A DNA stretch of 64,000 bases from Brugia malayi (GCF_000002995.4 NW_025062479.1:6689221-6753220), one strand, 5' to 3'. Positions 1 to 13,742 are shown, numbered from the stretch's first letter. Notes: generated by a model not told the origin, from the sequence alone. Made by a program: numbers and translations.

Positions 1-1783
1 TAGCGACATTTGTTTCAACCTTTGAAATTTTGTTAAATTAAAATACAAAGCAAGGCAGAATTACTGAATTTTCAATAAGTCCCCAAGTTCTCAATAACTC
101 AGCAGCGCTAGTTGATAGATGATCAGTATTACATTAAATCTTTGGTACTGGCGCTATAGGAAATGATTTGCAGTCTGCATCCATCCATTTGTTCACCTGT
201 TGCTGTGTCATTATGATAATGGTCACTTGTTTATGATTTATTTGATTCATTGGTATCAGCAGAACTCCCTGACATTTTGGTAACTATTACATCGTAACCC
301 TAAACGAATCAATTATCAGTGTTTTGGTTTGGTTAGCAGTCTTTATCTGTTAGCATGAATCGGTGGAAGTGGGAAGGGAACTTTACAGGAAACACAGTTA
401 ACAAAGATGGGATGAAACAAAGGGTTTGTCTACGTTCTTTCGATGGAAGTCGGAGAGAATGCAACGTATGATAACTTGCACTTATTAGGAACTATGTTTA
501 GCATCTTTGTCTGACCAACAGCACTTCTTACATAGGAGCCAGGTGGGAGTATTATATTATTATAAAACAACTTTATACAATTTCAGGTGATTAATACGTT
601 TCCTCCTTGTTCAATCTAAAATCACATTTCTCTTTCCCATCAGTTGTTATTGAATGAAGTAATGAAATGTATTCCTCTTTAGATTCAAGATGGATAATAT
701 GAGAAGATGAATTTATGTGCTTTTTCGGATCAGTTATTCAGCGATCAGTCAGAATTACTTGGGTTTACCATTCAGCAATACTCAGTATATCATTTCATAA
801 GTCAACAACAAAATGATTTGTAAGCAGCTGTAATAAATATTTTGCGCAGTAAGAATGGTTTAACAATTTAGTGACACACTGTAGAAATAATCGATGTGTC
901 TTATTTTTTATTACTCGGGTTTACCAAAAGACTGCATATGTAGAGAAGAGCTCTGAAGAAATTCATTTCAACTGTTTGTGCTCACAAACGAGGGAATGGT
1001 GTTGTCCAAAGTTTGTAGATGGCAATTATTAGTGTAGCAATTAATCGATAAGCACTGATGGGACAGAAGTTAGAAAGGGACTAATAGTATAGGAGAGATA
1101 TCATAGATGACATAGTAATGAATAATTGAGTGACCATGACCCGTCGATAGCCTTATAAATCGTCCATAGTTCATCTTAACTATACAGCATGCAGCATTGA
1201 TTTCCTTCCCATCAAACGCTTCTTGCAGTCTATTTCATATCAATTCAGCATCAAATCCTTTGTTCCATGCAACACATTGTACGATGATGTTTGTTTTGTT
1301 TAGCAAAAAAATATAGTTGATCAATATGGGAGGCTTCGAGACGCGAAGCGAAGAAGCATGTGAAAGGTTTGCAGGTATGCCTTACGTCCTTGTCGATGGG
1401 CAATGTGCTTTATTTCTGCCTTACAACAACGAGAAAATTGTCTTGAAGAATAGTCGAGTCAGGTATTTTCGAACTATGTTCGGCTTATTCCGCTACCAAA
1501 GCGCGTGCTCCTGTAGATGGCTAGATATTAGGCTACAGCTTCCCACTTCTCAGAAAGTGTGAGGAGAGAATGTTATCCATGGTTTATAACTCTGCTGTGC
1601 ATCTTTTTCCGACTTCTGTCTCACTCAGTGCCGTCTTCGGAGAACTGGTGCCTGAAATATTTCCTTTATCCATTTACAGATCTGCACTGTTGTTTATGAT
1701 TGGTTTTTTATGTAACTTGTGTGCATATCGTTGCATGTGAGGTGTCATCACCATGAAGAGGTACTTTTACAGATTTGAATTTT
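1..1783. other. 5' flank with no supported gene
   Basis: AT-rich sequence upstream of the transporter gene. The one sizeable open frame (1317-1562, + strand, 81 codons) matches no family I recognise and has no clear splice partner, so I leave it uncalled. Promoter elements of the transporter gene are expected here, but I see no motif I could name. Confidence 0.6.
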
Positions 1784-1797
1784 AGGTTCACTTCGAA
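1781..1797 (+). promoter_or_regulatory. 3' splice acceptor before the transporter start (possible SL trans-splice site)
   Basis: A TTTTAG acceptor ends at 1785, 12 bases before the ATG at 1798. In nematodes an acceptor this close to the start codon, with no upstream coding exon, usually receives a spliced leader. It could also be a cis intron in the 5' UTR. Confidence 0.45.
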
Positions 1798-4700
1798 ATG
1801 AAATTCGATGAATTGCTGTTCACTAACCTAGGTGAATTTGGTCGTTATCAAAAGATACAATTTATATTGGTATGCTTGCCAATCGTATTCGTTTCCATGC
1901 ATGCACTGTCATGGACATTCAGCGCTGCCTCTGTTCCGCATAGGTTTGTATTTTCTTTTGCTAAAAATTTTATGCTGTGAAAGCTGTCTCAAAAGTAAGC
2001 TTCCAGAAAATTCACAGTTGAATTTGAAAAGGCAAAATGAATACATGAATTCACTTTTAGCGCTTAAAAAGCTGCGCAACGACATAACATTTTCCACTTA
2101 GATACAAAATTAATCTACTTGACAGTTTTCGAGAAACCTGCCGTCGCCGGGTAAGTTTTCAGGCATTTACTAAGTAAATGCTAAAATTTAAACAAAATCG
2201 CTCCTGAGAGCGGAAAAAATCTGACATCTTTTGCATAAGTGTGGGAATTTCGAAAGTGAAAAAGAAATGATTCACGCGGCTAACAATTGTGGTTAAACTT
2301 GTTGGTGTTGGATTGTTGAGGATAGTTAAGGAAAATCTGCAGTAATAGCTGCAATTATGCTCGAAAATTTTGGTCGGCTTGTAACTCTTGCCAGTGACTT
2401 TCTGTATTTGTATTGCTTTATGTAGTATTCATGAGTCTCGAAATCTCGAAGATGACACGTGTGTGTTACGGTGCAGATGACTTTGAAATATGTCTGTGTG
2501 ATTGACATTACGTCTAACTAATTGTCATAGCACTGAAAATTTAAATGGCCTTAGCGTTGTAACATAACAGTGTTAATCAAAAATTAGTATACCGGGATTA
2601 TATCAGGATGTCATCGTATTTATGAAAAAATATTTGCAAAGTTGAATAATTAAATTTTTTTTGAACTAGCTTTTGATATGTCACAGACGTGTAAATAGTG
2701 TTCTGTCACTAATAATATTTTATTTGCTGCTTCATCAGAGCATGAAGGAAACGGCGAACTAAATGAAAATTCACGGAATAGAAGCATAAAACTTGTTTTG
2801 ATATCAAATTTATACTGTATAGAAAGTAATATAAAATATGCCAGTAATTTCAATAAAGTCCGTTTCGTTCAACGAAATGGCGGATTAAGTTAGCCTATTA
2901 ATTCTCCAATTTTTCAATATTTTTTAAGATGTCGTTTGCCAAATGAAAAGTTGGATGCAAACTATTGGACACAAAGTGGTCTGCTTATGGCGGCAGCAAA
3001 CTGTACGGAGAAAACAGAACGGTGTAGATATCGAGAATGCCAGTTACGTAATGAATCGATGTGTCGGTTTGGATATATTTATGATTTGTCGGAAATCAAG
3101 TACTCGGCCATTAATCGGGTGAGGTTTTTTCCGTGGATGCATTATGAATTCGATAGAGAATAAAGTCATGATTTCAGATTGTAAAATCAAAGTGTGTTAT
3201 TTTTTTGCAAATTTTTTGCATTTAAAGTGTGGTGATTTAGCCAATGTCTTTTATAAGTCATCCGTAAAACGTTTGATTGAAATGAAGAAATTATCACTTG
3301 GATCTCAAGAAGTGGCTACTGTATAATCATTCAGTGTAATCTGTCTCCGGCTGTTGTCTTCAGTACGTGTTTCGAAGGTTTTGAGGGAGAAATGTCATCA
3401 GAGATATCCGATTATATCGTTCACCTCATCCACATATTAGACTTATTCGAGATGCTTTTTTTTTTTTGTCGGACCTCAGAGGTGCTTAAATATTGTCACC
3501 GCCATACTGCAATGCGGTGAATGATTTTAATGTCTCTATTTTAACGCTCTGGATAAAAATGATTTAGCCAAATATATTAATAAGATTTTAAAGTCTTGAA
3601 AATAATCTTTTAGTGGCATATTGTATGCGAATGGTCAGTGTTGAAAGCATTTATTCAATCAACATACTATATTGGACAGATGGGTGGCTCGCTGGTATTT
3701 GGTTTCCTGGGTGATAGGTATTTTTCAGTTTCAGTACGGTAATTTGCCGTATCATTCTTCATCAAACGTCATTGTTATTGAAAATTAGGAACTAAAGAAA
3801 ACTATTTTGCAGGATTGGTCGTAAGAAAGTATTCTTTATCGCGATAATCATGCTAATATTATCTGGTGTTTTAATGGCAGTAGTACCATACTGGACAGCA
3901 TTTGCTTTATTACGAGCTTTTGTAGGATTTGCACATCCTGGGATTTTCGTTATTGCTGTTGTAATTGGTATGTTATGTCACTCGTATGTTACGTTACATC
4001 TCCCGTTTTCGGTAGTGTTACTTGTTATAGGTATGGAACTGGTTGGTCCTTCAAAAAGAAAAGTTGCTTCAGTAATATCAGGGATATTTTTTTCATTTGG
4101 TCAAATCATTCTGGGATGCCTTGCATATTTCATTCGCGATTATCGATATCTGCAGCTCGTTATTTCATTGCCTGCACTGATATTTATGTGTTATTGGTGG
4201 TTAGTATAGAATGCATATCTCTAAAGTTCTTTGTAGAAGACAAAGGTAGAGAACGGAAGACTGCAGCTATACCCTTATATATATATAACTTGTGTTATAC
4301 GATTAGATCTAGGAAGATATGTGGGATGTGTAAACCTTGTTCATCTAATTCTGAGTTTTCTAGACGACTTCTAGATTTCCATACTCCTTCATAGTGTAGA
4401 TTCTATTTAATTATTTCTTCTTCCGTTATTCCTTCCGATTGAAGTTATATATATATTTTTCAATATAGCTACGCTTCTGCCATCCAATCTCCCATGAAGA
4501 TAACCAAACTAAACTACTTTACCACAACCATCTACGACTGTATGCGTGTACGTTTACTCAAACTCAAAAGGAGCTGACTGAGACATCCAAAGAAATCCTT
4601 TACTTTTTAAATATTTATTTATTTTATTTATCTATTTATTTATATATTTTTCGTAAATTTAGGATTGTTCCTGAAAGCGCACGATGGCTTGTAACACAGC

Positions 4701-6191
4701 ATAAGTATGAAGAAGCCGATAAAATCTTGCAACGTGCGGCAAAAATTAATGGAGCACGCTTACCAGAAAAGTGGTGGGATCAAATCGATTTCCCGGAAAA
4801 GACCGCACAGAACCGTTCTCCGCAAAGGAAATATAACTATCTTGATCTTGTTCGAACACCGCGCATACGATTGCGTACATTTGCATGTCTTTTCTTATGG
4901 CCAGTGAGACTTAGTTCTAGAAATTTTCATACACTATTTAATAGACTGTGTTCAGTTTTCTCCAAGTTGCTCAATTTGAAAAACTGATTAGGACAGTGTG
5001 TGAACAACTTTCTTTTTACTTGTTTAATATTTCATAGGTTGTGTCTATGATTTATTATGGTGTTTCTATGAAAACTGATTTTCTTGGTGGTGATTTTTAC
5101 GGGACATTTATTAGCGGTGGTGTAGCCGAAATACCAGCTCTTTTGTTGCTGTTTGCATTTATCGACAGAATAGGCCGGAAGCCACTTTTTGCCGGAGGAT
5201 ACTTTCTTGCTGCCTTATGCATGCTTTCTAACCTCCTTCTCCCCTCAGAAGGTACAGTCTCTTAAAAAACATCAAATTTCTTCAGTTTTCAATACATATT
5301 TATCAGATTTTGATCAACTATCTTCTGCAAGTACCATTGCGTTTATCAAATGCGACTATTCATATAATGGATTATTAGGAATATTCAGCCGTCCACTGCA
5401 ACATTTATGCTGCATCCGCAGCATAGCAATCTCTACGTCGTAACAGCTCTTAAAACCACAGTGTTACTTGCCACACCTTTTTTATTCATGTTAGACTAGT
5501 ATAATCCGTTCATGTTAAGAATCATTTCAGTGCATTGGATTATTAGTGTCCTACAATTTTTAATCGCAAAAGCTTCTATAACTAGCTGCTATGCAGTAAT
5601 TTACACTGTTACTCCGGAATTATATCCTACAGTGATTCGTAATTCGGCTATGGGATGCTGTTCGATGATTGCTCGTGTTGGTGCCAACCTGTCTTGTTAT
5701 ATTGTCATGTGGATTGTATGTTTTCTACAAAATTCACTCTTCATTTAGTTCACTTTGTACTCACGTTGATACAGGTGTTGCAGAATCTCGTTTATTGGCC
5801 AAATCACTCGAATTGCAGCGGTGCTTTGCTTCTCATTTACTACCGTTTAAACAAAATATTTCACTGAGTACAGAGAATTTTTTTCCTCATTCATTTATAA
5901 GAATAGTGTACTCACGAAGCGCAATACTGGCGTAGAAGTCAAATGACGCTCGTTTTCAATATTCTAGAAACTTTTTTCTTTTTACAGGTGGAGCAGTTTG
6001 GAACATGGGCCATGATCGTTCCGTTTGGTAGTCTTTCACTAATAGCCGGTTTAATCGTAATATTTTGTATACCAGAAACAATGGGTAAACCATTACCAGA
6101 AACAATTGAAGAAATTGAAGATGATTTCTGTCCATCAAACGAAGAAATGTTAACGCTATCAAATGCTTCAAAAAAGAAAAATGATTCTTAA
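1798..6191 (+). CDS. SLC22-family organic cation/anion transporter (MFS), complete
   Basis: Plasma-membrane major facilitator transporter for organic ions; the substrate cannot be read from sequence. Nine exons join in phase: 1798-1943, 2929-3118, 3614-3717, 3813-3967, 4031-4196, 4663-4903, 5038-5251, 5531-5715 and 5988-6191, giving 534 residues, the usual SLC22 length. The start MKFDELLFTNLGEFGRYQ is the family N-terminus. The junction of exons 1 and 2 makes PHRCRLP (family signature HRCR.P). Exon 2 is the long cysteine-rich, N-glycosylatable loop between TM1 and TM2. Exons 3 and 4 join to GFLGDRIGRKK (MFS loop 2-3 motif). Also present: MELVGPSKR, PESARWL, a second DRIGRKP motif in exon 7 and PELYPTVIRN in exon 8. 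The C-terminus is acidic (ETIEEIEDDF). Donor 4197 (TG|GTGG) was chosen because it restores YWIVPESARWL. Intron 3968-4030 is only 63 bases and open in frame. Confidence 0.93.
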
Positions 6192-8943
6192 TAGATTTTG
6201 AAGTTCTAAATACTTTCTGAAGTTTCAGAAAGTCTACATGCCACAAAGTGCTTCCTCTGTTGTTTAGGAATGATTCAATATTTGTTATATTTTATTGTAA
6301 TTTTGAATGTCAAATGAAAGTTCTGTGAGAACAGCTGAATACAGGTGCCGATTATTTTGGGCAGTACCATAAATATTTTGAATGTAGTCTTTCTGCAATG
6401 CAAATATGTTGTAATATCTGTTAAGTGTTATAACAAAACGCTCAAGTTTGCAAGTATTTTGAATTATTCTGTGTAAAATTGGAAAATGTTCATTACGGAG
6501 TTTTGCAAAGGGTAACTTCTTCAGAGAAAGAATTATAAGTAATCCTTGAAAATAAAGTGACGAACGGACAATGTTCATTTTCATCGAGATCACTTTATTT
6601 GTATTTTTTGACCACTTTCAATTCTTTTTTACTAAAATGCTTATAGGGAAGAACTTATCTGGGTTGTACATTGCTATACTTAATGCAACTCTGCCAAAAT
6701 GACTGGCTGGACGCTGTCACTTGAGGTCATATTTCATAAGTTCTTCAATCGTGAAGCTTTGCAGTTCAAAAGTTGTACCATGAAGTCAGTGTTAACCTAC
6801 ACTTCTGGATCTTTCGATCTTTAATAATTTTGAGAAACAGAGCTCATGAACTGTCGTTCAAATAAAATCCTTCATCTTATGGTTATGTGCTACCCTTAAA
6901 GTAAATTACGGAGTAGAAACAAGAAAATTTCTGAAATTTTCGAAATCCTGTATTTAAATTATGCTGTAATCAGTGTAGTGGACGACTTTGCACACAGGCA
7001 ACACAGTTATGCATTTAGAGCCTTGTAAATTGAAGTATCACTTATGATTCATTGCTCCGTGTTCATTCCTGGTTATCACAGTTTCTCAATATAATTTTTG
7101 AAACCTTAAAGTGCATACGTAATGCCCAATCGACAAACTCTGAATTAACCATTAACCTTCGATAACTTACGGGTCTTCCACTCTTTTCAATGTTTTCATT
7201 AACAACGCCAGACATATTGTTAGATAAAGATTCCAAACAGAGTCACATCAAAATACGGAGAGCACATTGCCATTATAAAGTGTATATACTTTTCTTGGGA
7301 TATAACAGCAAATAATAGAACGCGATTGTAGCTAAATTATTTTACTGAACTACTCAAGCGATGCTTGTTATCTTTATTACTCAAATTACTACTACTGACT
7401 TAAGCCGTAATCTTATGGAAATTTGTCGAACAATTTATCCAATAAACATTGTGATCGTGAATGGAGGGTAATCGGAACGCTAATGAGAGGAAGCATGACG
7501 ATCGAAGAAAATATCAATGTGTATGTGATGAAGACAAGTATACCGAAGAATTACTGATTTCATGAGATAACGCCTTTCCAATAAAGCACTATTTATAATT
7601 GAACCCTTATATCTTATTCATACCAAAATTTTGAATAAACTCATTCAAGTGTGTGAAAGAATTCCATCAAAAAAAACTGAGCACAGACTGTACCGGAATT
7701 TTGAGAGCTTCTATTTACATGTCCAATTATACAACTTCGACAACATTAAGGAAAAGAAGCGATCATGTTAAATTTCGATAAGTGGTTGAGTGGCTTTAGA
7801 ACTTCAGTAAGGAACAGTATAACAGACACTTGTGAACCACGTAAAGACTTATAGGAATATACAAAATTTATGAGATGTCATAAGCAGCTAGCAGTCAGAG
7901 GATTGGATTTTAAAGTATCAAGATTACTAATGAACTGTGTGAAATGTTCATTAATATCTGTAACACATAATAAGGGTCTATAAATTTCCAGATACATCAA
8001 CACATCTTTCAGGATGATTTTCACATGTATTCATGTTAAAATACGTACAAAACTATCATACAAAATTCCCCTAGTTAATAATAAAATTTCCCGAGAAAGA
8101 TACGAAGAACCGCAGCGACAAGTACAACACTAATGTGTTGACTAGTACGACTAATTCGAAACAGACTACATGAGGCGGAATCTAAGAGGAACTGATTTAC
8201 AAAATTAAAAAGCTAACTGCAGATGCAGATCTCTATAATAGCTATGAAAATGAATTTTTTCACGATGACGGTAAGGGGAGCCAGTTGTCGAAATCTAATA
8301 ATAATACTTGATAATATATCACTGGATCCAACAATATTTCATCCGTCCATAAATTGAAGTTGGCCATCAATCTGAAAATGTTGGAAATGAGCATCAGCGA
8401 ACCTTCCTTGATGCCGAACCTATCCAAGGTACCCGTTAACGAAATATAACGGGCCGTGAATGCACCAGTAGAGATGTTTTAATACGTTCACTTTTAGGTA
8501 AGAGGAGGTTTCGGCTATGCTTGAGAAGAGGTTAGTGTGGGTGGGAGGAAAGGAAATAACTGTATGATATTCACTACAGATATCAAATGACATTGTAAAA
8601 ATATGACAAACTGAAAAAAGTAGTGAAGACTCTAAAGTTTGAGTTTTGTGCTCAGTACTACGGTCATGATGTCGCATAAAGTTGTTCTTTTTAAATAGGC
8701 TATATACTTTTTGAAGTTCATACTCTACGGCGAAGACTGTTTAATAAGGTATGAGTTGTGTGCTAATTTTACTTTGTTAGATATGACTGACGAATTTTCT
8801 TCGTTCACCGTATGCATGCATTCTTAGATGTCTTTTCAGGTTAATCTGTCATTTCGTGTTATATTCATGCATTCAGGTGGTTGCGGAAATGAGCTGATAA
8901 GTAGGTTTTATTAGTACTATTGTGTGTTTTCCAATCGTTGCAG
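6192..8943. other. Intergenic/3' UTR, no gene seen
   Basis: AT-rich stretch between the transporter and sirtuin genes. It starts with the transporter 3' UTR. Open frames here (for example 8420-8677 minus) are short, have no recognisable domain and do not splice to neighbours. Confidence 0.6.
6551..6556 (+). terminator. Candidate poly(A) signal of the SLC22 gene
   Basis: AATAAA about 360 bases past the stop codon at 6189-6191, the first canonical hexamer I see on this strand after the gene. The cleavage site is inferred, not seen. Confidence 0.5.
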
Positions 8944-9059
8944 ATGATACTGCTTGGTTCTTTTCAACGTCGCGATCAGTACAAGTTGAATTGATTGAAA
9001 CCCAAAATAAGTTAAAATCCTACACTGTCGCTGAAATAAGCATTTGTAAAGTGAAGCTG
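8930..9059 (+). promoter_or_regulatory. Candidate sirtuin 5' leader: acceptor plus short upstream ORF
   Basis: A GTTGCAG acceptor ends at 8943. It is followed at once by an ATG (8944) that opens a 16-codon frame in a different phase from the sirtuin start at 9060 and stops before it. If transcripts begin here (trans-splicing or a 5' UTR intron), this short frame would act as an upstream ORF. Another upstream ATG (8922), in frame with the sirtuin, would be removed by that splice. Confidence 0.35.
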
Positions 9060-12000
9060 ATGAAATTTGGTTCAGGTGAAAACATTGTACTAGACGGCAA
9101 TATGGGGACCGAAACCGATACATATGCCAGTTCCGTTACAAATTCTTCATCCATGGGTAATTCTGCTGTCCAAATGCAGGGATTAACAGATTCTCGCGAT
9201 TCGTCCGCAGATTCTGGTGACATATCTGCTGTCGACGAAGTAAGCGGTGAAAGTGAGCACATATTTAATTTTCTTCGTTTTTAAGCCAATTTTTTCTTGC
9301 TTTTCTGATATGATTGTCTATGCACGCCGATAATTAAGCCCGTTAGGACTTTTTCCAAATCTTGTGTATTTTTGAAAACGGAATTAGGATGAAAAATCAG
9401 TGTTCCGTTGCATAAGCTTTTTTTTTAATAAAGGCTGAGTGCTTATTATTTTATTTTTACGTAACTTGATCTGCTGTATACTGCTTTTGCAAATCTCACC
9501 CTTCAAATGAAATATTTTTGTACCCCTGTAACTGCATCATTTCATTTAATTTCTGAATTATTTGAGTTTTTTGTTGGCTGAATTTGGTATTTGAATCCAA
9601 TTTCTTTTAGAAATGTATAAAAGTTGTATCCGTCCCCGTTTGTCACTCCTTACACTACTCGGTGCACCTAAGGGATCTTAAATGTTTTCGTTAGCACTCT
9701 CGTATTTTACTTCAGCTTTTTAATTAGTGACTTGAATTAAGCTTCATATATTTTTTAGAATATTTACAACATGAATTACATTGGTGCTGACCTTGCTAAA
9801 TAGTGAAAAGTTTCTATTTTCTATTAGATCTTAATATGGAAATATGAGCAATAAATGACTGCGTACTGAAAGCCAGTTTTGTCAAGAATACGGTCTTTTA
9901 CCACTTGCTAACTGCACTTTGTTATAGTGCTTGTAAAAGGTTAAATCCGTAATGTATCTCTAATCCTTCAGTCTCGTTCAGTTCTGGTACTGTGAGAAGA
10001 ACTCAACAAACAGCCCATCCACTTCTCCAAGCCTCTCTTCGCTTTGAAATGATTGTTATATACGTTTGATGCATAAAATTGCATCCCCTTCGTGGATACC
10101 AAAATGTGCTTCCAGTGTTGAATTTTTGAAATCATTCATTTTGTTGACAGATTTACTTTATGAAAAACCTGTACTAACATAGTTTGGAGTTCAATTGTAC
10201 CAAAAAATTTCTGTCTTATTGTGTCACTTGACTATAAATTACTTTTTCTGTCTAGTCTCGGTTCGTGCTTACACATAACACTTGATTTAGGCAAGGTTCG
10301 GAAGTATTATTTCATTTGACATTCGTTGTTTTTATATCTATACATGTAAGCAGTTTTATGATACCACTGGGCTGTGAATATGCATTCTATCTTTCAGAAT
10401 TTTTTTATTAGTGGTCTACACTCTATCGAATCCAATTTCGTCTTTTTTTTGGTGAAAATTAGGTACCTTATCTATTGAATTAAAAAAGTGAAACTTTTTT
10501 TCATGCTGGTTACAAGTTGTTGCAAACTCAATTGTACATCGTCGTATAGGGCCATGAATTTTTAACGTTAAAACGATTCCTTTAGTATTTATCACTGACT
10601 GTGATAAGTGTCCTTAACATTAATTGTTTAGCTCAGTTCTGTTATATGCTTAGGAAATACACTACGTTAATTCACTTTAGGTGAATCGGCAAGAGATGTT
10701 GTTCGTTGCCTGTTGCCGCATGTTAATCTACCGGAAAATCTTTGCGAGCAAGATTTATATCGCATTATTCAAAAGATTTTATACAGTGAACGACCTAAAC
10801 GCACAAAATTATCAGAATTCAATTCATTTGATGATGCAGTTGAACTTTTTAAAAGGTTATTTCACGTACGATAATTTCGGGAAATTTGACAAATTCTCGT
10901 TGAAATATTTTATTATTACGGAAGGAAAACAAATTTTTGCTGTTTCCAGGTGTAGTCGCATCCTGGTGTTGACTGGCGCTGGCGTTTCTGTATCCTGTGG
11001 TATACCAGATTTCCGGAGTAGAAATGGTGTATACGCGCGGCTTCACGTAGAGTATCCTGATCTTCCTGATCCAACTGCTATGTTTGATATCAATTACTTC
11101 AGTAAAAATCCGAAACCATTTTTCGAATTTGCGAGGGTACTATCTTATTCTTTCCTTCAATTAGTTTTTGTTGTTTTCGTACTTCTCAGGCAACCCATAA
11201 AATTGTATGGTGCTTCAGTTTTTGTTCTCGAATTTGGTCTCACACCGCCGGCCTTATGTCTTCTGAAGAGATTTGAACATTGATTGAATCGTATTCAAGG
11301 AATTATTCCCCGGTCGCTATGAAGCTTCGATGTGCCATTACTTCATCAAGGCACTCGAAGACAGTGGAAAATTGCTGAGGAATTACACTCAAAATATTGA
11401 TACTTTGGAGCAAGTAGCTGGAATCAAACGCATTGTACAGTGTCATGGTATATTAGTTTTGTAATAAGTTTCATACAGCATTAAGTGCGTCTCAGCGTCG
11501 TTAAATATATTGTGAAAGCTCTTCGGCGTTTTATAAGTCTAAATATTAAATATCAAAGGTATTTGTTCTAACATCTTACACAGTGAAACCGATTGTTTAT
11601 TTAGTAGCATTTCATGGAGATTCTGCTGAAACTATTACAGTTTTTTGATCTGTTGTTGATAATTTCCGCTTATTTAGGATCGTTTGCAACTGCCACTTGT
11701 CGGAACTGTGGTTTAAAAGTCGATAGCGAAGCAATTCGAGAAGACATTGATTCAGGGGTACTTTTAAATAGAGTTTCTCTTTTCCCTTATTTTTTTTTAA
11801 AAAACGAAAAAAAAAAAAAACATTTGAAATGTTAGGTTTAAATCTTCGCTTTGTTATTGTTATTTTTATGAAGTGTTTCAGTACAATCCGTAGTATTTAC
11901 AGCGTGTTGCTATGTGTCGTGTGTGTAGTCATCCAGAAGGAGTCATGAAACCTGACATAGTTTTTTTCGGTGAAGATCTCTCGGATGATTTCCATGAAAA

Positions 12001-13694
12001 AATGGCTGAGGACAGAGAAATGGTGTGCAGTTTCTTGTTATCTTATGTAGAAAGAGCTGATAGTAGACTAATATAATAAATTTTATAAATTTTTACGAGT
12101 TCTATAGTTCACACATTCTAAGAGAAGTTAAGTAGGATCTTTTATTAAATATTTTCAGTTGGTATTACGAGGGTTGATTTTTCAGGTGGATTTGGTTGTA
12201 GTTATCGGTTCATCTTTGAAAGTGCAACCAGTCGCACTTTTGCCTTACAATATTAATCCTGAAGTTCCACAGATACTTATCAATCGTGAATCTTTACCTC
12301 ATTATGCTACTGATATTGAATTGCTGGGTAATTGCGATGACATTGTGGCTCAATTAGCTTTGGTTTTGGGTCCTCCTTATACCGATATTTTCAGAAAAGG
12401 TAAAATTTAGATCTTTCATGTAACATGTTAAGTAAATTCCTTATTTATGAAGATCCAAAGAAAGTACTTTTTTAAAGGTCGATTTAAAACAAACTCCAAT
12501 GATCCCACCGCAATCGAAGAAATTTACGAGAAGACAACTCTTCGAAAGGCCATTAACGAAATTCAATTCAAGGTTCATACTAAATTTACTTTTATTCATT
12601 TGGTATCATATATGGTATATGTGTTTGTTATTAACACATTTTTGTCATTTTAAGTTTAAAAAGTACCCTCTTCCACAAGCATAATGGTTTTCTTTTCATC
12701 ATATTTCAGCTTCCGAATAATGCTGCTCATTCTTTTTAGAAGTTGCTGGATCAACCAACAGTTAAACGAGCACGATTGAAAGAAGGAATGCCATCAATGT
12801 GGGATGCACGATATATTAGTGTGGGATCGAAACTTCCTGTTGATGGTTATCTTTTTGTGAGTTCTCGTACTTCACTATTTTTTACATTTTTAAATCTGCC
12901 TTTTGTTCATGTAAAGAAATACATCTTAACATTTTTTTGGTAGTTTTTTTTTTGTAAATAATTTGACTTATAAGTGAGAAAAGTAGGAAGATGAGATTTC
13001 GGATTTACTGCAAACTTATCTGGCTTCAGAAATTGTTCAAAATCAAAGCCATAATCTCTGTAGAAGGTATGAGAAATCATAGTTTTTGGTGCTAAAAATG
13101 CTTTAAAAAAATTTTTTTAAAGAAAGAATAGAAGTGTCTTAACATTTTGATGATGCCGAAAATTGTTTTTCTTCTCTTGTGGGAATAATCTGGACTGGTA
13201 CCAATACAGGATATAAAATTAGTAACGTGGTTGTTTACAGAAATGCGTGTGTTCACTATACTTTCATTATGTATTGACTTTTATAGATAGTACCAAACAA
13301 AAATATATTCCCTGGTGCAGAAATATATTACGATAAAGATGATGATATATTTCGTCAGCTTCCGGAACATTACCACAGTTCAGCTGCATCAAGCAGCTCG
13401 GATTCAGGAGAAAGTGTAACAAATCAGGAAGAAATTTATTGCAATGTTGGCGTTAGAACAATGTCGTTGGAGGAGTCTTCTCCTGCAAGAGCTGGTAGTG
13501 AGAGTGATGAGAGATCCAGCTCTTGTCCTCCAAAAATGGATCTGGAGACTAAATATAGTGCTGAAAGCTCATGCGCAGGAAACAGATTAAGTGTACGGTT
13601 GGAACCTTTTTTACAGACGATCACTGTTCAAACAAGAGAGGAAACTACACATGGTTTGGTCAGGACCAGTACTTCAAATCACTTACTTTTGTAA
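9060..13694 (+). CDS. sir-2.1: NAD-dependent protein deacetylase, SIRT1/SIR-2.1 class
   Basis: Nuclear class I sirtuin that removes acetyl groups from lysines using NAD+. Exons: 9060-9246 (end uncertain), 10681-10855, 10950-11136, 11300-11447, 11678-11757, 11903-12022, 12186-12399, 12478-12572, 12740-12856 and 13287-13694, about 576 residues (C. elegans SIR-2.1 is 607). Exon 3 carries TGAGVSVSCGIPDFRSRNG (NAD site) and DLPDPTAMFDINYF. Exon 4 carries NYTQNIDTLEQ and the catalytic His in VQCHG. Exons 5 and 6 hold the zinc pairs CRNC and CRVC. Exon 7 carries VVVIGSSLKVQPVAL and the NAD/core end QILINRESLPHY. Exon 9-10 (YLF-IVPNKNIFPGAEIYY plus a Ser-rich tail) matches the SIRT1 C-terminal ESA segment, which separates it from other sirtuins. 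The Ser/Asp-rich N-terminus is poorly conserved. The strong donor at 9240 is out of phase with exon 2; the weaker one at 9247 fits, or a small exon is missing. Confidence 0.95.
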
Positions 13695-13736
13695 CTTTGT
13701 AGAGTTTTTTTTTTTTTTTTTTCTCTTTTTTTAAGA

Positions 13737-13742
13737 AATAAA
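13737..13742 (+). terminator. Candidate poly(A) signal of the sirtuin gene
   Basis: AATAAA 42 bases past the stop codon, after a T-rich tract. Short 3' UTRs of this size are common in nematodes. Confidence 0.45.

Noticed and set aside
1317..1562. 81-codon + strand frame before the transporter
   Set aside because: Not part of SLC22 proteins, whose N-terminus is complete at 1798; no family match and no phase-compatible splice to the gene.
3975..4394. 139-codon frame overlapping transporter exon 5
   Set aside because: A shifted-frame shadow of the SLC22 exons; the real frame is fixed by MELVGPSKR and YWIVPESARWL.
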